NCBI RefSeq assembly: GCF_001421715.1
Contig: NZ_LMKP01000044.1
Span: 154,858-218,857, forward strand
Length of the DNA: 64,000 nucleotides
Direction of reading: 5' to 3'
Source: Sphingomonas sp. Leaf22
Lineage (GTDB): Bacteria; Pseudomonadota; Alphaproteobacteria; Sphingomonadales; Sphingomonadaceae
In this document: in pieces, positions 1 to 7,319 of the stretch
Numbering within the stretch: the first letter of the stretch is position 1
Layout: each line of letters begins with the position of its first letter
Notes under the pieces: model-generated
Database searches by the model: none
The model's input: only the letters and a program-made list of their open reading frames with translations
What the model was told of the DNA's origin: nothing
Program-made: the position numbers and the translations under genes

Positions 1-604
1 CCGGCGGCTTGGCGTGCTTCACCGTCTGGAAATTGCGCTTCAGCTCGACGACCAGTTCGTTGTCGGCCCCGCCCGCCAGTACCTTCGCGACGAAATCGCC
101 GCCGGGACGCAGGATTTCGCAGGCGAACATCACCGCCGCCTCGACCAGCGCCATGGTGCGCAGGTGATCGGTCTGCGGATGGCCGACGGTGTTGGCCGCC
201 ATGTCGGACAGGACGAGGTCCGCCTCCCCGCCGAGTTCCTCGCGGAGCCGGTCGGGGGCGTGGTCGGCCAGAAAGTCCATCTGCAGGATCGTCACGCCAT
301 CGATCGGGTCGACCGGCAACAGGTCGATGCCGACCACCGTGCATTCTGGCCGGACCTTGCGCACGACCTGCGTCCAGCCGCCCGGCGCGATGCCGAGGTC
401 GACGACGCGCTTCACGCCGCGCAACAGCTTGAAGCGTTCGTCGAGTTCGATCAGCTTGTACGCGGCACGGCTGCGATAGCCCTCCGCGCGCGCCTTCTTC
501 ACATAGGGGTCGTTCAACTGGCGTTCGAGCCAGCGTGTCGACTGGGCCGATCGCGCGCGTGCGGTACGTACGCGCTGCCGGCCGGGGGGGCTTCCGCGGG
601 TCAT
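1..604 (-). CDS. rlmE: 23S rRNA (uridine-2'-O) methyltransferase RlmE, 3' end cut by window
   Basis: This SAM-dependent methyltransferase modifies U2552 of 23S rRNA in the late large ribosomal subunit. About 201 residues are visible. The SAM-binding motif VVDLGIAPGGWTQ lies at residues 67-79. Three of the four K-D-K-E catalytic residues of the FtsJ/RlmE family can be seen: K50 in AAYK, D134 in SDMA and K174 in VAKV. The final Glu and the C-terminus lie beyond position 1. The start is the ATG at 604-602, which overlaps the stop of the upstream ppx/gppA gene as ATGA, so the pair is probably translationally coupled. The basic N-terminal 25 residues are longer than in E. coli RlmE, which fits alphaproteobacterial homologues. 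Confidence 0.95.
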   Translation of the reverse strand, partial: MTRGSPPGRQRVRTARARSAQSTRWLERQLNDPYVKKARAEGYRSRAAYKLIELDERFKLLRGVKRVVDLGIAPGGWTQVVRKVRPECTVVGIDLLPVDPIDGVTILQMDFLADHAPDRLREELGGEADLVLSDMAANTVGHPQTDHLRTMALVEAAVMFACEILRPGGDFVAKVLAGGADNELVVELKRNFQTVKHAKPP

Positions 605-1641
605 CGGGTTCCTGCCATCAAACGGCGCAGGATTCCTTCGCGAATCCCACGGTCGGCGATCCCTAGCCGCTCGGCGGGCCAGAGCGCCAGAATCGATTCG
701 AGGATCGCGCAGCCCGCGACCACCAGATCGGCGCGTTCGCTGCCGATACAGGGCACCGTGCCGCGCTGCGCCAGATCCATGCCGGCCAGCCGCTGGCTGA
801 CCGCCAGCATCGCGTCGGCCGGCACGATCAGCCCGTCGATCTGCGACCGGTCATAGGCGGGCAGGCCGAGATGGACGCTCGCCAGCGTCGTCACCGTGCC
901 GCTGGTGCCGAGCAGCCGGCGGGGCTGGTCGGTATCCGGCAAGCGTTTGGCAAACGGCGCGAAGCTTTCCTCGACGCACGCCCGCATCCGCTCGTACGCG
1001 CCCGACGCCATCGGTGCGGCGCGACCGCCGCCCAGACTCTCGGTCAACGATACCACCCCCCATGGCGCCGAATGCCAGTCTAGCACGCGCGGCACGGGCG
1101 TGGTCGCATCGAGCAGCACCAGTTCGGTCGATCCACCGCCGATATCGAACACCAGCGCCGGCCCGGTACCGGGTTCGAGCAGCGCATGACAGCCGAGCAC
1201 GGCCAGCCGCGCCTCCTCCTCGGCAGTGATGATGTCGAGGTGGATGCCGGTTTCGTCGAGCACGCGTTCGACGAAGGCAGGGCCGTTCGTCGCCCGCCGG
1301 CACGCCTCGGTCGCGACCGATCGCGCCAGCGTCACGTCACGGCGCTTGAGCTTTTCGGCGCAGATCTTCAGCGCAGCGACGGTGCGATCCATCGCCAGAT
1401 CGGACAGGCGACCGGTCGCCGCCAGCCCCTCCCCCAGCCGGACGATCCGTGAAAAGGCATCGACGACGGCAAAGCCGTCCCCCTGCGGCCGGGCGATCAG
1501 CAGCCGGCAGTTATTGGTGCCAAGGTCGAGCGCGGCATAATGACGCGCGCCCGGCCAGCGCGGGCGCGCTGGCGTATTCGGTGCCGGGCGGGAAGTGCTA
1601 CGCGCTCCCCGGTGCGGCAACCGGGCGGACATATCCCCCAT
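601..1641 (-). CDS. Ppx/GppA family exopolyphosphatase / pppGpp phosphohydrolase
   Basis: The protein (346 aa) belongs to the ASKHA-fold Ppx/GppA phosphatases, which hydrolyse polyphosphate or pppGpp. The N-terminal phosphate-1 motif ALDLGTNNCRLLIA is at about residues 37-50, and the phosphate-2 motif FDIGGGSTELVL follows near residue 165. The length (about 350) matches the short alphaproteobacterial form that lacks the C-terminal HD-like domain of E. coli Ppx. It cannot be told from sequence whether polyphosphate or pppGpp is the main substrate. The first 33 residues are Arg/Pro-rich and poorly conserved; ATG at 1641 or the ATG three codons later could be the true start. It overlaps rlmE by four bases. 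Confidence 0.9.
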   Translation of the reverse strand: MGDMSARLPHRGARSTSRPAPNTPARPRWPGARHYAALDLGTNNCRLLIARPQGDGFAVVDAFSRIVRLGEGLAATGRLSDLAMDRTVAALKICAEKLKRRDVTLARSVATEACRRATNGPAFVERVLDETGIHLDIITAEEEARLAVLGCHALLEPGTGPALVFDIGGGSTELVLLDATTPVPRVLDWHSAPWGVVSLTESLGGGRAAPMASGAYERMRACVEESFAPFAKRLPDTDQPRRLLGTSGTVTTLASVHLGLPAYDRSQIDGLIVPADAMLAVSQRLAGMDLAQRGTVPCIGSERADLVVAGCAILESILALWPAERLGIADRGIREGILRRLMAGTR

Positions 1642-1758
1642 GCCGTCACTCGCTTATATTCTATCCGTCACGGCCGAACGCCGCTCGGTGCTTGGACTTC
1701 AACCTAGCGAAGCCGGTCGCGATCGACAAGGCACCCGGACGGATCGTGCGATTCTTCG

Positions 1759-1787
1759 TTGACACGCCCGCCCGTCCAGCCTAACCG
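1759..1787 (+). promoter_or_regulatory. Promoter of tRNA-Gln
   Basis: A perfect -35 box TTGACA (1759-1764) is followed, after 17 bases, by TAACCG (1782-1787) as a weak -10 box. The predicted transcription start would be about 13 bases before the tRNA 5' end, a normal leader for a bacterial tRNA. Read from consensus only. Confidence 0.5.
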
Positions 1788-1806
1788 ACCGCCCTCGCTG
1801 CGACGC

Positions 1807-1880
1807 TGCCCTGTCGTCTAAAGGTAAGACTACGGACTCTGACTCCGTTAATTGAGGTTCGAATCCTCACGGGGCATCCA
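1807..1880 (+). tRNA. tRNA-Gln (anticodon CTG), CCA encoded
   Basis: A full cloverleaf can be drawn. The acceptor stem pairs TGCCCTG with CGGGGCA (one T-G wobble), the anticodon stem pairs ACGGA with TCCGT around the loop CTCTGAC, and the T arm has the TTCGAAT loop. The anticodon CTG (1839-1841) reads CAG codons for glutamine. CCA is encoded at 1878-1880. The 3' end from 1864 is also the left copy of the 21-bp repeat that bounds the integrated element, so the element restores the tRNA 3' end on integration. Confidence 0.95.
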
Positions 1881-1884
1881 GCGA
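1864..1884 (+). repeat. attL: left 21-bp direct repeat of the integrative element
   Basis: The 21 bases starting TCCTCACGGGGC and ending CAGCGA recur exactly at 36916-36936. The left copy spans the T-arm 3' strand, acceptor 3' strand and CCA of tRNA-Gln plus four bases. The integrase gene ends 30 bases away and points at the tRNA, the usual layout for tyrosine-recombinase elements that target tRNA 3' ends. Confidence 0.93.
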
Positions 1885-1913
1885 ACTACCAAAATCGACG
1901 GTATTCCGAGGCG

Positions 1914-2969
1914 TTAGGCCTTTGGCTTGGCTAACCTCTCGATTTGGTTAGCCATTACCTTCGACATAGCGGCGTCCGCACGGTCCGCGCGATCTGCATC
2001 GCCGGCGTAGCGCAGATACTCCTTCACGCTCTTGTGACCGGTAATCGCCATCCCCTCTTCGCTGGTGCAACCAGCTTCGCGGCAACGCCGCGCTGCTGAT
2101 TTTCGCAGACCGTGCGGTGAGCAGTGCGGTAGGCCCGCAGCGATGCAGGCCTTCTTGATCATCCCGTAAAAGCCTTTGGGGGTGAAAGGCTCGCCGTCGC
2201 GGGTTTCGATCAGCGTCTTCCGCCCCAGGGGGCCGGCGCGCAGTGCTTGGGCCAGTGGCTCCACTACGGGCACGTCGACAGCGTTGGTCGTTTTACTCTG
2301 GTTCAATTGGATGCGGCCGGAGCGGATGGTCTCATGCGTCATGTAGCGAACATCCCCGCTGCGCTGGCCGCCGTAGAGCAGCATCGCGAACGCGAGGCGA
2401 GGTTTGGTGCCTAATGGATGTTTCGCCTCGAACTGGGCGAGCTCATCCTCTGTCCAACGGTGATACCCGATGGTTTCTGCTTTCGGGGGCTTGGTATCTC
2501 GAACCGGGTCAAAGCCGTGAGCCACGAGCTTCCCCCGGCGCGCGATCACGAACAGTTGAGCGAGCAGTTTCCGCAACCGGGCAGCGGCGTGCGGCTTATG
2601 CCGCATAGCGTTCATCAAGCGGGCAATACGTTCGGCATCGAACGCCCGCATCGGCGTGTCGCCAAAGGCGTCGCGAAATCGTTCGAGGACACCACGATAC
2701 ACCGTTTGGGTTGCTGGCCTGAGATCCTGGAACGCGTTGTCCGAATAGTAGCGCGCGATGACGTCAGAGACGCTGCCAGGAATAATGCGATCGCCGCCGA
2801 CCGGCACCGGTTCGGCATCGAGGCATGCCGCATACTCCCGCTCGAACGCTTTCGTCCCGACCGGTTCGCGAAAATAGTAGGTAGCATAGCCCTTCCGCCG
2901 AAAGCGGTAGCGGCGCTTACCGTGGCGGTCGAGAAAGCTTGAAACATACGCGAGCTTCTTTGGCATCAT
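1914..2969 (-). CDS. int: Tyrosine recombinase / phage-type integrase
   Basis: This 351-aa site-specific recombinase is expected to catalyse integration into, and excision from, the 3' end of the neighbouring tRNA-Gln. The C-terminal catalytic domain shows the family residues: R203 in GGQRSGD, K226, H286 and R289 in HGLRK, H312 in GHKS and the nucleophile Tyr, most likely Y321 in YLRYAG. The N-terminal half is the arm/core DNA-binding region. The stop codon lies 30 bases from attL. The start ATG (2969-2967) overlaps the stop of the small upstream gene as ATGA; a second ATG directly follows it (MM at the N-terminus). No separate excisionase was recognised, although the upstream small protein is a positional candidate. 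Confidence 0.95.
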   Translation of the reverse strand: MMPKKLAYVSSFLDRHGKRRYRFRRKGYATYYFREPVGTKAFEREYAACLDAEPVPVGGDRIIPGSVSDVIARYYSDNAFQDLRPATQTVYRGVLERFRDAFGDTPMRAFDAERIARLMNAMRHKPHAAARLRKLLAQLFVIARRGKLVAHGFDPVRDTKPPKAETIGYHRWTEDELAQFEAKHPLGTKPRLAFAMLLYGGQRSGDVRYMTHETIRSGRIQLNQSKTTNAVDVPVVEPLAQALRAGPLGRKTLIETRDGEPFTPKGFYGMIKKACIAAGLPHCSPHGLRKSAARRCREAGCTSEEGMAITGHKSVKEYLRYAGDADRADRADAAMSKVMANQIERLAKPKA

Positions 2970-3160
2970 AGGGATCCGAAAGCCTCCAAGCGGGCGTCGA
3001 GGTCGCTTGGATCGGTGGGGAGGGATAGTTCGGCGGCTGTCATTTGAATCGTCACGCCGCCCTTGCCGTCGATGTGACCATGGATGGTCACCCGTTCCTC
3101 GCGAGCGATCCGTGCCCAGCGCCGAAGATCGGCTTCCCGAATAAGTGCCCGAACAGCCAT
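2966..3160 (-). CDS. Small hypothetical protein upstream of integrase
   Basis: This 64-aa protein has no family I can name. It starts MAVRALIREADLRRWARIA and continues with a glycine-containing stretch HGHIDGKGGVTIQ and an acidic C-terminus. The R-x-x-D-L-x-R-W-x-x-IA pattern near the N-terminus could form a DNA-contacting helix, but this is only a guess. It overlaps the integrase start by four bases, so it is probably translationally coupled to it, which makes a role in controlling recombination (for example as an excisionase) possible. The coding call rests on the tight overlap and on codon usage like that of its neighbours. Confidence 0.65.
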   Translation of the reverse strand: MAVRALIREADLRRWARIAREERVTIHGHIDGKGGVTIQMTAAELSLPTDPSDLDARLEAFGSL

Positions 3161-3197
3161 TATCGAACCTCGCGGTGGGCTGAGGAATTTGAGTGGT

Positions 3198-5831
3198 TCA
3201 CTTCACGGCTCCCGCCTGTTCGAAGCACCAGCAATGCAGGATCCGGTCGGCGCGTGAGTTGACGGTCTTGGCACCGACGAACTTGCGGATGCGCGACGTC
3301 TTGAGGTGGCGCTTGAGCTCGAGCATCGGCGGCAGCGGTAGCCGGCGCTCGCCGCAGATCTGCTCGAACTGGGTCAGGTTGACCGCGATCACGTCCGGAT
3401 TGCGGCTGTGGTCGATGGGACTGCTGAACCCAGGCGGCTCGCAGCCTTGGATGTAATCGAACCGCTCCCAGAACAGCTCGACCGTCGGATGGTCGCCCGC
3501 GATCGCCCGCTGCCGCTCGAGCAGCATCCGCTCAATAAGCTGCCGCCCAGCCTGGTGGTCGCGCGACTGGATCGGCACGACGGTGGCGAGCGCATCTAGC
3601 ATCCCGACGAGCTGGGCATGGTTCTTGGCCAAACGGCCGTTGCGGACCTCAGGCTGCGCCAGCATCGCCCTCTCAGCCGCCTGGAAGCTGTGACGGTACA
3701 CCTCCAGCAGCTCGGCCTCGCGCCGGGCGACGTGGACGATGAACCCTGAGACGTCCTCGATCGGCATCCGCGCCAACGTTTCGGCCGCCGCCTTGGTGTT
3801 CGGCCCCCAGCCTGTCTTGTCGAACTCCATGTGCATGATCCGCTCGAGGATGGCGGGCGAAGCGTTGACCGGGTCATTCTGCTCGATGACGATCGCCCCG
3901 CGGAACGGCGGCTCGAAGGTCTCCATGCCGCCATTGGCGACGCCCCGCGCGCGCACCGAGCGGCCGTTATAGGCGGTCTTGAGCTCGTCCCACTCGAAGC
4001 GCTTGGCGTGCGGCGTCGTGGCGTCGCGGTCGCCCTCCATCAGCACGACCGGCATGTTCGACACCTTGCCGAGGATCCGCGCCATGGCGGCGGTAGTGGT
4101 CTTGGCCGGGTCGTTGCCTTCGAACCCGGCGCGGCCGTACAGCTTCCACAGGAACTCGATCAGCGTCGACTTGCCCGACCCCGGAATGCCGGTGATTTCG
4201 AGGAAAGCGAGGCTCTGCTGCTCGGCGCGGATCTGCTCGGCGAACAACGCCCCGAACCAGAAGGCGAGCGTGACGAGGCCCTTTGGACCGTAGGCGGTGA
4301 TCAACGGCTCGACCCATTGGGTGTTGAGCTGGTCCGGGTCGTAGCGGATGTGGCGCAGCAGCTGTTCGTTCGAGCGCAGCTTCACCGCGTGCCGGCCGAA
4401 CTCGAAATAGTCGTCCTCGTTGCGGGTTACGACGCGGCCGCCGGCAACGCCAATGTCACCGAACACATAGGCGCCATGCTCGGCCGAGTAGCCGGTGAAG
4501 TGGATCGCCTCGACGGTCTGGATGCCGGCCAGCTGGCGCTGCATGATGCGGTCGAGCTGCTGGGTGGTGCCGGTCCAGATGCCGCCCGGGGCAAGGCTGA
4601 TGAGCCGCTTCTTGAACTCGGCGCCGGCGGCGAGCGCCGCGCCGGAGAACGTCCCCTTGATGCGGTTCTGCCGCACGGGGAAGTCGACGCGCAGATAGTA
4701 GCAGCTGTCGTCGGTGGCTTCGTCGCGCTGGTAGTACAGCGCGCGGAAAGTGCAGTTGGCGATCTCGCGCACGGGATCAAGATCACGGACCTGCGGGTTG
4801 TCGGCATAGGAGGCGATGGTCTCGGCGATACGGGCGGCATCGAAGCTTGCCCAGAACTGGCGGGTCTCGAAGGTGAACGGAAAGCTCGCCCAACCCTCCC
4901 GGCACCAGATCAGGTGCGCCTTGTCGATGGCGGTGCCAGCGATGAGGATATCGCCGTTCCACCGGTAGGTATCGAGCTTGTCGGCACCGAGGCGATCGCG
5001 CAGCGCCAGGTCGTTCCAGTCGAGCTTGCCGCCCTCGCCTTCCGCTACCGGCTGCGCCGCGCCGCAGTCCCAGCCCTCGAGCCGAGCTTGCGCCACGAAG
5101 CGGCGGGTATACTCCGCGCCGGCCTTGCCGACGTCGAACGCCCAGATGAGCTTGGGCCGCAGGTTCGGGGTCGGTCCATTGGCGATCGCCTTGCGCAGCT
5201 CGGCCAACGCCAGCGCCGGGTAGTTGTAGCAGCTCATCGCCGACACGGCGGTAACACCGGCGTTGTTGAGCGCGATGGCGTCGAAGATACCCTCGCAAAT
5301 CCATATCTCGAGCGCGCCAGCGAGCTTGGCCATCGTCTGCCATGGCGGAGCCCACCAGTGGCCGGCGTAGCTCTTGCCGGGCGCGAAGCGGGCCTTGCGG
5401 TCGAAGCGCGACGGCTGGTCAATGAGCCGTTCCCACCACCCGCCGCCGGGCAGCGCAAAGCGCACGGTGGCCGAACCAATATCGCCTTGGCGGAAGTATT
5501 CCTGCGTGTAGGCGTCACGGATGCCGAGCAGCGACAGGCCACGGCCGTGCTGGAGGTAGGCGTCCGCCGCCGCCGTCGGGTTGCTGTCGTTCGCCTGGTA
5601 GCGGTTGGACCAGTGGTCAAAGAGCTCAGGATAGTGGTCCTTTACATGGACCTCCCACCCGCAGCGCTCGAGGCGGCCGCACTTCAACAGCCACGGCTTG
5701 TCGGCCTTGGCGTAGACCTCGCGCTTCGAGCAATCCGGGCAACGGCCCTTCTGCAGCCACGCACCATTGGTGACGAAGCCGAACTCGGCCATCAGCCTGG
5801 TGGTGACATCGGACAGCAGATCGAGGCGCAT
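3198..5831 (-). CDS. Toprim primase with zinc ribbon and P-loop helicase-like domain
   Basis: The protein (877 aa) appears to combine primase and helicase functions for replication of the element. An N-terminal zinc ribbon uses CPDC (residues 31-34) and CGRLERC (51-57). A Toprim-like segment follows, with E180 in ICEGIFDAIAL and the acidic stretch IWAFDVGKAG near 229-238. A P-loop GIPGSGKST lies near residue 550, followed by a helicase-like core. The last 65 residues (HSRNPDVIAVN through VGAKTVNSRAD) match the C-terminus of the antirepressor at 18326. I chose ATG 5831 because AGGA sits six to nine bases upstream; an ATG 13 codons earlier (5870) has no ribosome binding site. Such proteins are common in phages, satellites and integrative elements. 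Confidence 0.85.
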   Translation of the reverse strand: MRLDLLSDVTTRLMAEFGFVTNGAWLQKGRCPDCSKREVYAKADKPWLLKCGRLERCGWEVHVKDHYPELFDHWSNRYQANDSNPTAAADAYLQHGRGLSLLGIRDAYTQEYFRQGDIGSATVRFALPGGGWWERLIDQPSRFDRKARFAPGKSYAGHWWAPPWQTMAKLAGALEIWICEGIFDAIALNNAGVTAVSAMSCYNYPALALAELRKAIANGPTPNLRPKLIWAFDVGKAGAEYTRRFVAQARLEGWDCGAAQPVAEGEGGKLDWNDLALRDRLGADKLDTYRWNGDILIAGTAIDKAHLIWCREGWASFPFTFETRQFWASFDAARIAETIASYADNPQVRDLDPVREIANCTFRALYYQRDEATDDSCYYLRVDFPVRQNRIKGTFSGAALAAGAEFKKRLISLAPGGIWTGTTQQLDRIMQRQLAGIQTVEAIHFTGYSAEHGAYVFGDIGVAGGRVVTRNEDDYFEFGRHAVKLRSNEQLLRHIRYDPDQLNTQWVEPLITAYGPKGLVTLAFWFGALFAEQIRAEQQSLAFLEITGIPGSGKSTLIEFLWKLYGRAGFEGNDPAKTTTAAMARILGKVSNMPVVLMEGDRDATTPHAKRFEWDELKTAYNGRSVRARGVANGGMETFEPPFRGAIVIEQNDPVNASPAILERIMHMEFDKTGWGPNTKAAAETLARMPIEDVSGFIVHVARREAELLEVYRHSFQAAERAMLAQPEVRNGRLAKNHAQLVGMLDALATVVPIQSRDHQAGRQLIERMLLERQRAIAGDHPTVELFWERFDYIQGCEPPGFSSPIDHSRNPDVIAVNLTQFEQICGERRLPLPPMLELKRHLKTSRIRKFVGAKTVNSRADRILHCWCFEQAGAVK

Positions 5832-5971
5832 GGGATCCTGACAAGGCGATGCCGGTCCCGGAAAGCACATGCGCTACCGGGTGGCTGGGAATGGGGAAGG
5901 TCGGAAGAGCGAAAGGCGGTAGGGCAGCAGCGCGACCGGCACCGCCGGTCGGTCGTTAGGGGTTCAGCGGA

Positions 5972-6328
5972 TCAGTCCCGCCGGTGGCAGGGACAGCAGC
6001 AGTTATCGTTGGCGGTATTCGGCCGATAGAAAACACCGCCCGGATTACATGCGACGGCGCCCGGCACAGCCGCTACCACCGCCCCTGCCGCACCATCGCG
6101 GGGATAGATGTCGGGACGCAGCAGATGACGCGACACACCGGTACGCGCTTCGATCGCCAGCACCCGGGCGGCAGGCGCCTGCTTGTGCTTGTGGATCCAG
6201 CGAAACACCGAGGGCTGGCTGACGTCGCATACGGCGGCGATCTTGTTCTGGCCGCCGGCGATGCGAACCGCCTCCAGCAGCGCTTCGTGCGGGGTGAGGT
6301 GACCGGAGTCGGGAGGTAGCGTCTGCAT
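5972..6328 (-). CDS. YdaS/Cro-like helix-turn-helix protein
   Basis: This 118-aa protein carries a helix-turn-helix near residues 18-55 (TPHEALLEAVRIAGG then IAAVCDVSQPSVFRWIHK), the pattern of YdaS/Cro-type regulators. The C-terminal part (GVFYRPNTANDNCCCPCHRRD) is Cys-rich and unlike the family. It is divergent from the S24 repressor gene and likely forms the other half of a phage-like lysis-lysogeny type switch. The start ATG (6328-6326) has GGAGG upstream in the reverse strand only weakly; the start codon lies inside a 98-bp unit that is tandemly duplicated. The reading frame runs on upstream to 6463, but that extension is simply the duplicated leader. Confidence 0.75.
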   Translation of the reverse strand: MQTLPPDSGHLTPHEALLEAVRIAGGQNKIAAVCDVSQPSVFRWIHKHKQAPAARVLAIEARTGVSRHLLRPDIYPRDGAAGAVVAAVPGAVACNPGGVFYRPNTANDNCCCPCHRRD

Positions 6329-6508
6329 AGGCGCACTATTAGCCACAGGAATACATTGGTCAATAGCCGCTATGCAGTAGCGCGCCATAACTGGAGTGAT
6401 AGATGGAAACGGGAGGTAGCGTCTGCATAGGCGCACTATTAGCCACAGGAATACATTGGTCAATAGCCGCTATGCAGTAGCGCGCCATAACTGGAGTGAT
6501 AGATGGAA
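6310..6508. repeat. Tandem duplication (about 99 bp x2) of the divergent promoter/operator
   Basis: The stretch from CGGGAGGTAGCG at 6310 to AGATGGAA at 6408 repeats without mismatch from 6410 to 6508, a period of 100 bases. Each unit includes the first codons and start of the Cro-like gene on the minus strand, the whole divergent control region and the ATGGAA start of the repressor gene on the plus strand. The distal copies therefore make short decoy reading frames. Confidence 0.95.
6323..6377. promoter_or_regulatory. Operator-like inverted repeats between Cro-like and S24 repressor genes
   Basis: CTGCATAG (6323-6330) and CTATGCAG (6370-6377) form an 8-bp inverted pair, and ATAGC-C-GCTAT (6363-6373) is a perfect 11-base palindrome. 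Because of the tandem duplication the same set recurs 100 bases later (6423-6477). The first arm covers the start codon of the Cro-like gene. Binding by either regulator is inferred. Confidence 0.5.
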
Positions 6509-7119
6509 GGGATGACGCTCGCAACTCGCCTGAAGGCACGCATGGACGAAGTCGGCATGTCGCAGGCCGAACTGGCGCGGCGGCTTGGCCTTGCCCAGCC
6601 CACCATCGCCAAGCTCGTGTCGGGCGCTTCGCAGCGGACCTCGCATCTGCACCGGATCGCCCGCGAGCTCAGCACCACGCCGGCCTATTTGATCGGCGAG
6701 ACCGAAGATCCGTCCGAGGGTGCGGTCCCGCTGCCGACGCTCGAGACCGTGCTTGAGCAGTTCGGGCAGGTGTTCGTGCCGCTGCTCGACCTCAGCGAGC
6801 TCGTCGGCGGCACCAGCACCACCGCCACCCCGCGGTTCGAGCCGTTCCGTCGCGAGCGGATCGAGCCGATGATTCGCGGTCGCTTCGACCAGGTCTTTGC
6901 CTTCGAGATGCAGGGCGACGTCATGGAGACCGGATCGCGATGCAGGACGAGATATACGTCGTTGCCGTTCCGGGCATGATTGCGGTCAAGCGCGTCCGCG
7001 CCAAAGCGGACGGCAGCTTCGTGCTGATGGCGGACAACCGCGCCGTACCCGACGACTATGCTGGCAAGGACGAACTACACGTTGTCGGGCGCCTCGTTTG
7101 GCGGGCCGATAGGCTGTGA
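6503..7119 (+). pseudogene. LexA/CI-like S24 repressor, frameshifted and lacking the catalytic Ser
   Basis: The first 145 or so codons encode a clear XRE helix-turn-helix (MSQAELARRLGLAQPTIAKL) followed by a linker and the start of an S24 domain (VFAFEMQGDVMET). In intact family members this last segment reads GDSM with the nucleophile Ser; here it is Val. Near 6940 the frame shifts: the continuation DEIYVVAVPGMIAVKRV through VLMADN, with the conserved Lys region of S24 proteins, is found in the next frame and ends at TGA 7117-7119. One lost base (or two gained) explains this. As read, the product stops at 6979. The gene may be dead, a recent mutation, or an assembly error; the Ser-to-Val change is independent of the shift. 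Confidence 0.75.
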
Positions 7120-7319
7120 GCTTCGTGGCCGTTGGGAATTTTCGATATGGGCCGAATATGTGCGCGTGCCAGTATCGGTTGCGATAGGCGTAGATGACCC
7201 CGTTCCTATCTTCGTCAGCGGCTTAATGTTGGACACAACACAACGATTGATCAGGACGTTGAAATCGATCTTGCGGAAGTCTGTGTTCCTCGACACGCTT
7301 TTGATTAGAGGCATTCGCC

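Noticed and set aside
14..856. 280-codon plus-strand frame at the window start
   Set aside because: It is antisense to rlmE and ppx/gppA, both with clear catalytic motifs.
3831..6029. 732-codon open frame on the plus strand
   Set aside because: It is exactly antisense to the primase-helicase gene, which has zinc-ribbon and P-loop motifs. Long antisense frames are common in such GC-rich DNA.
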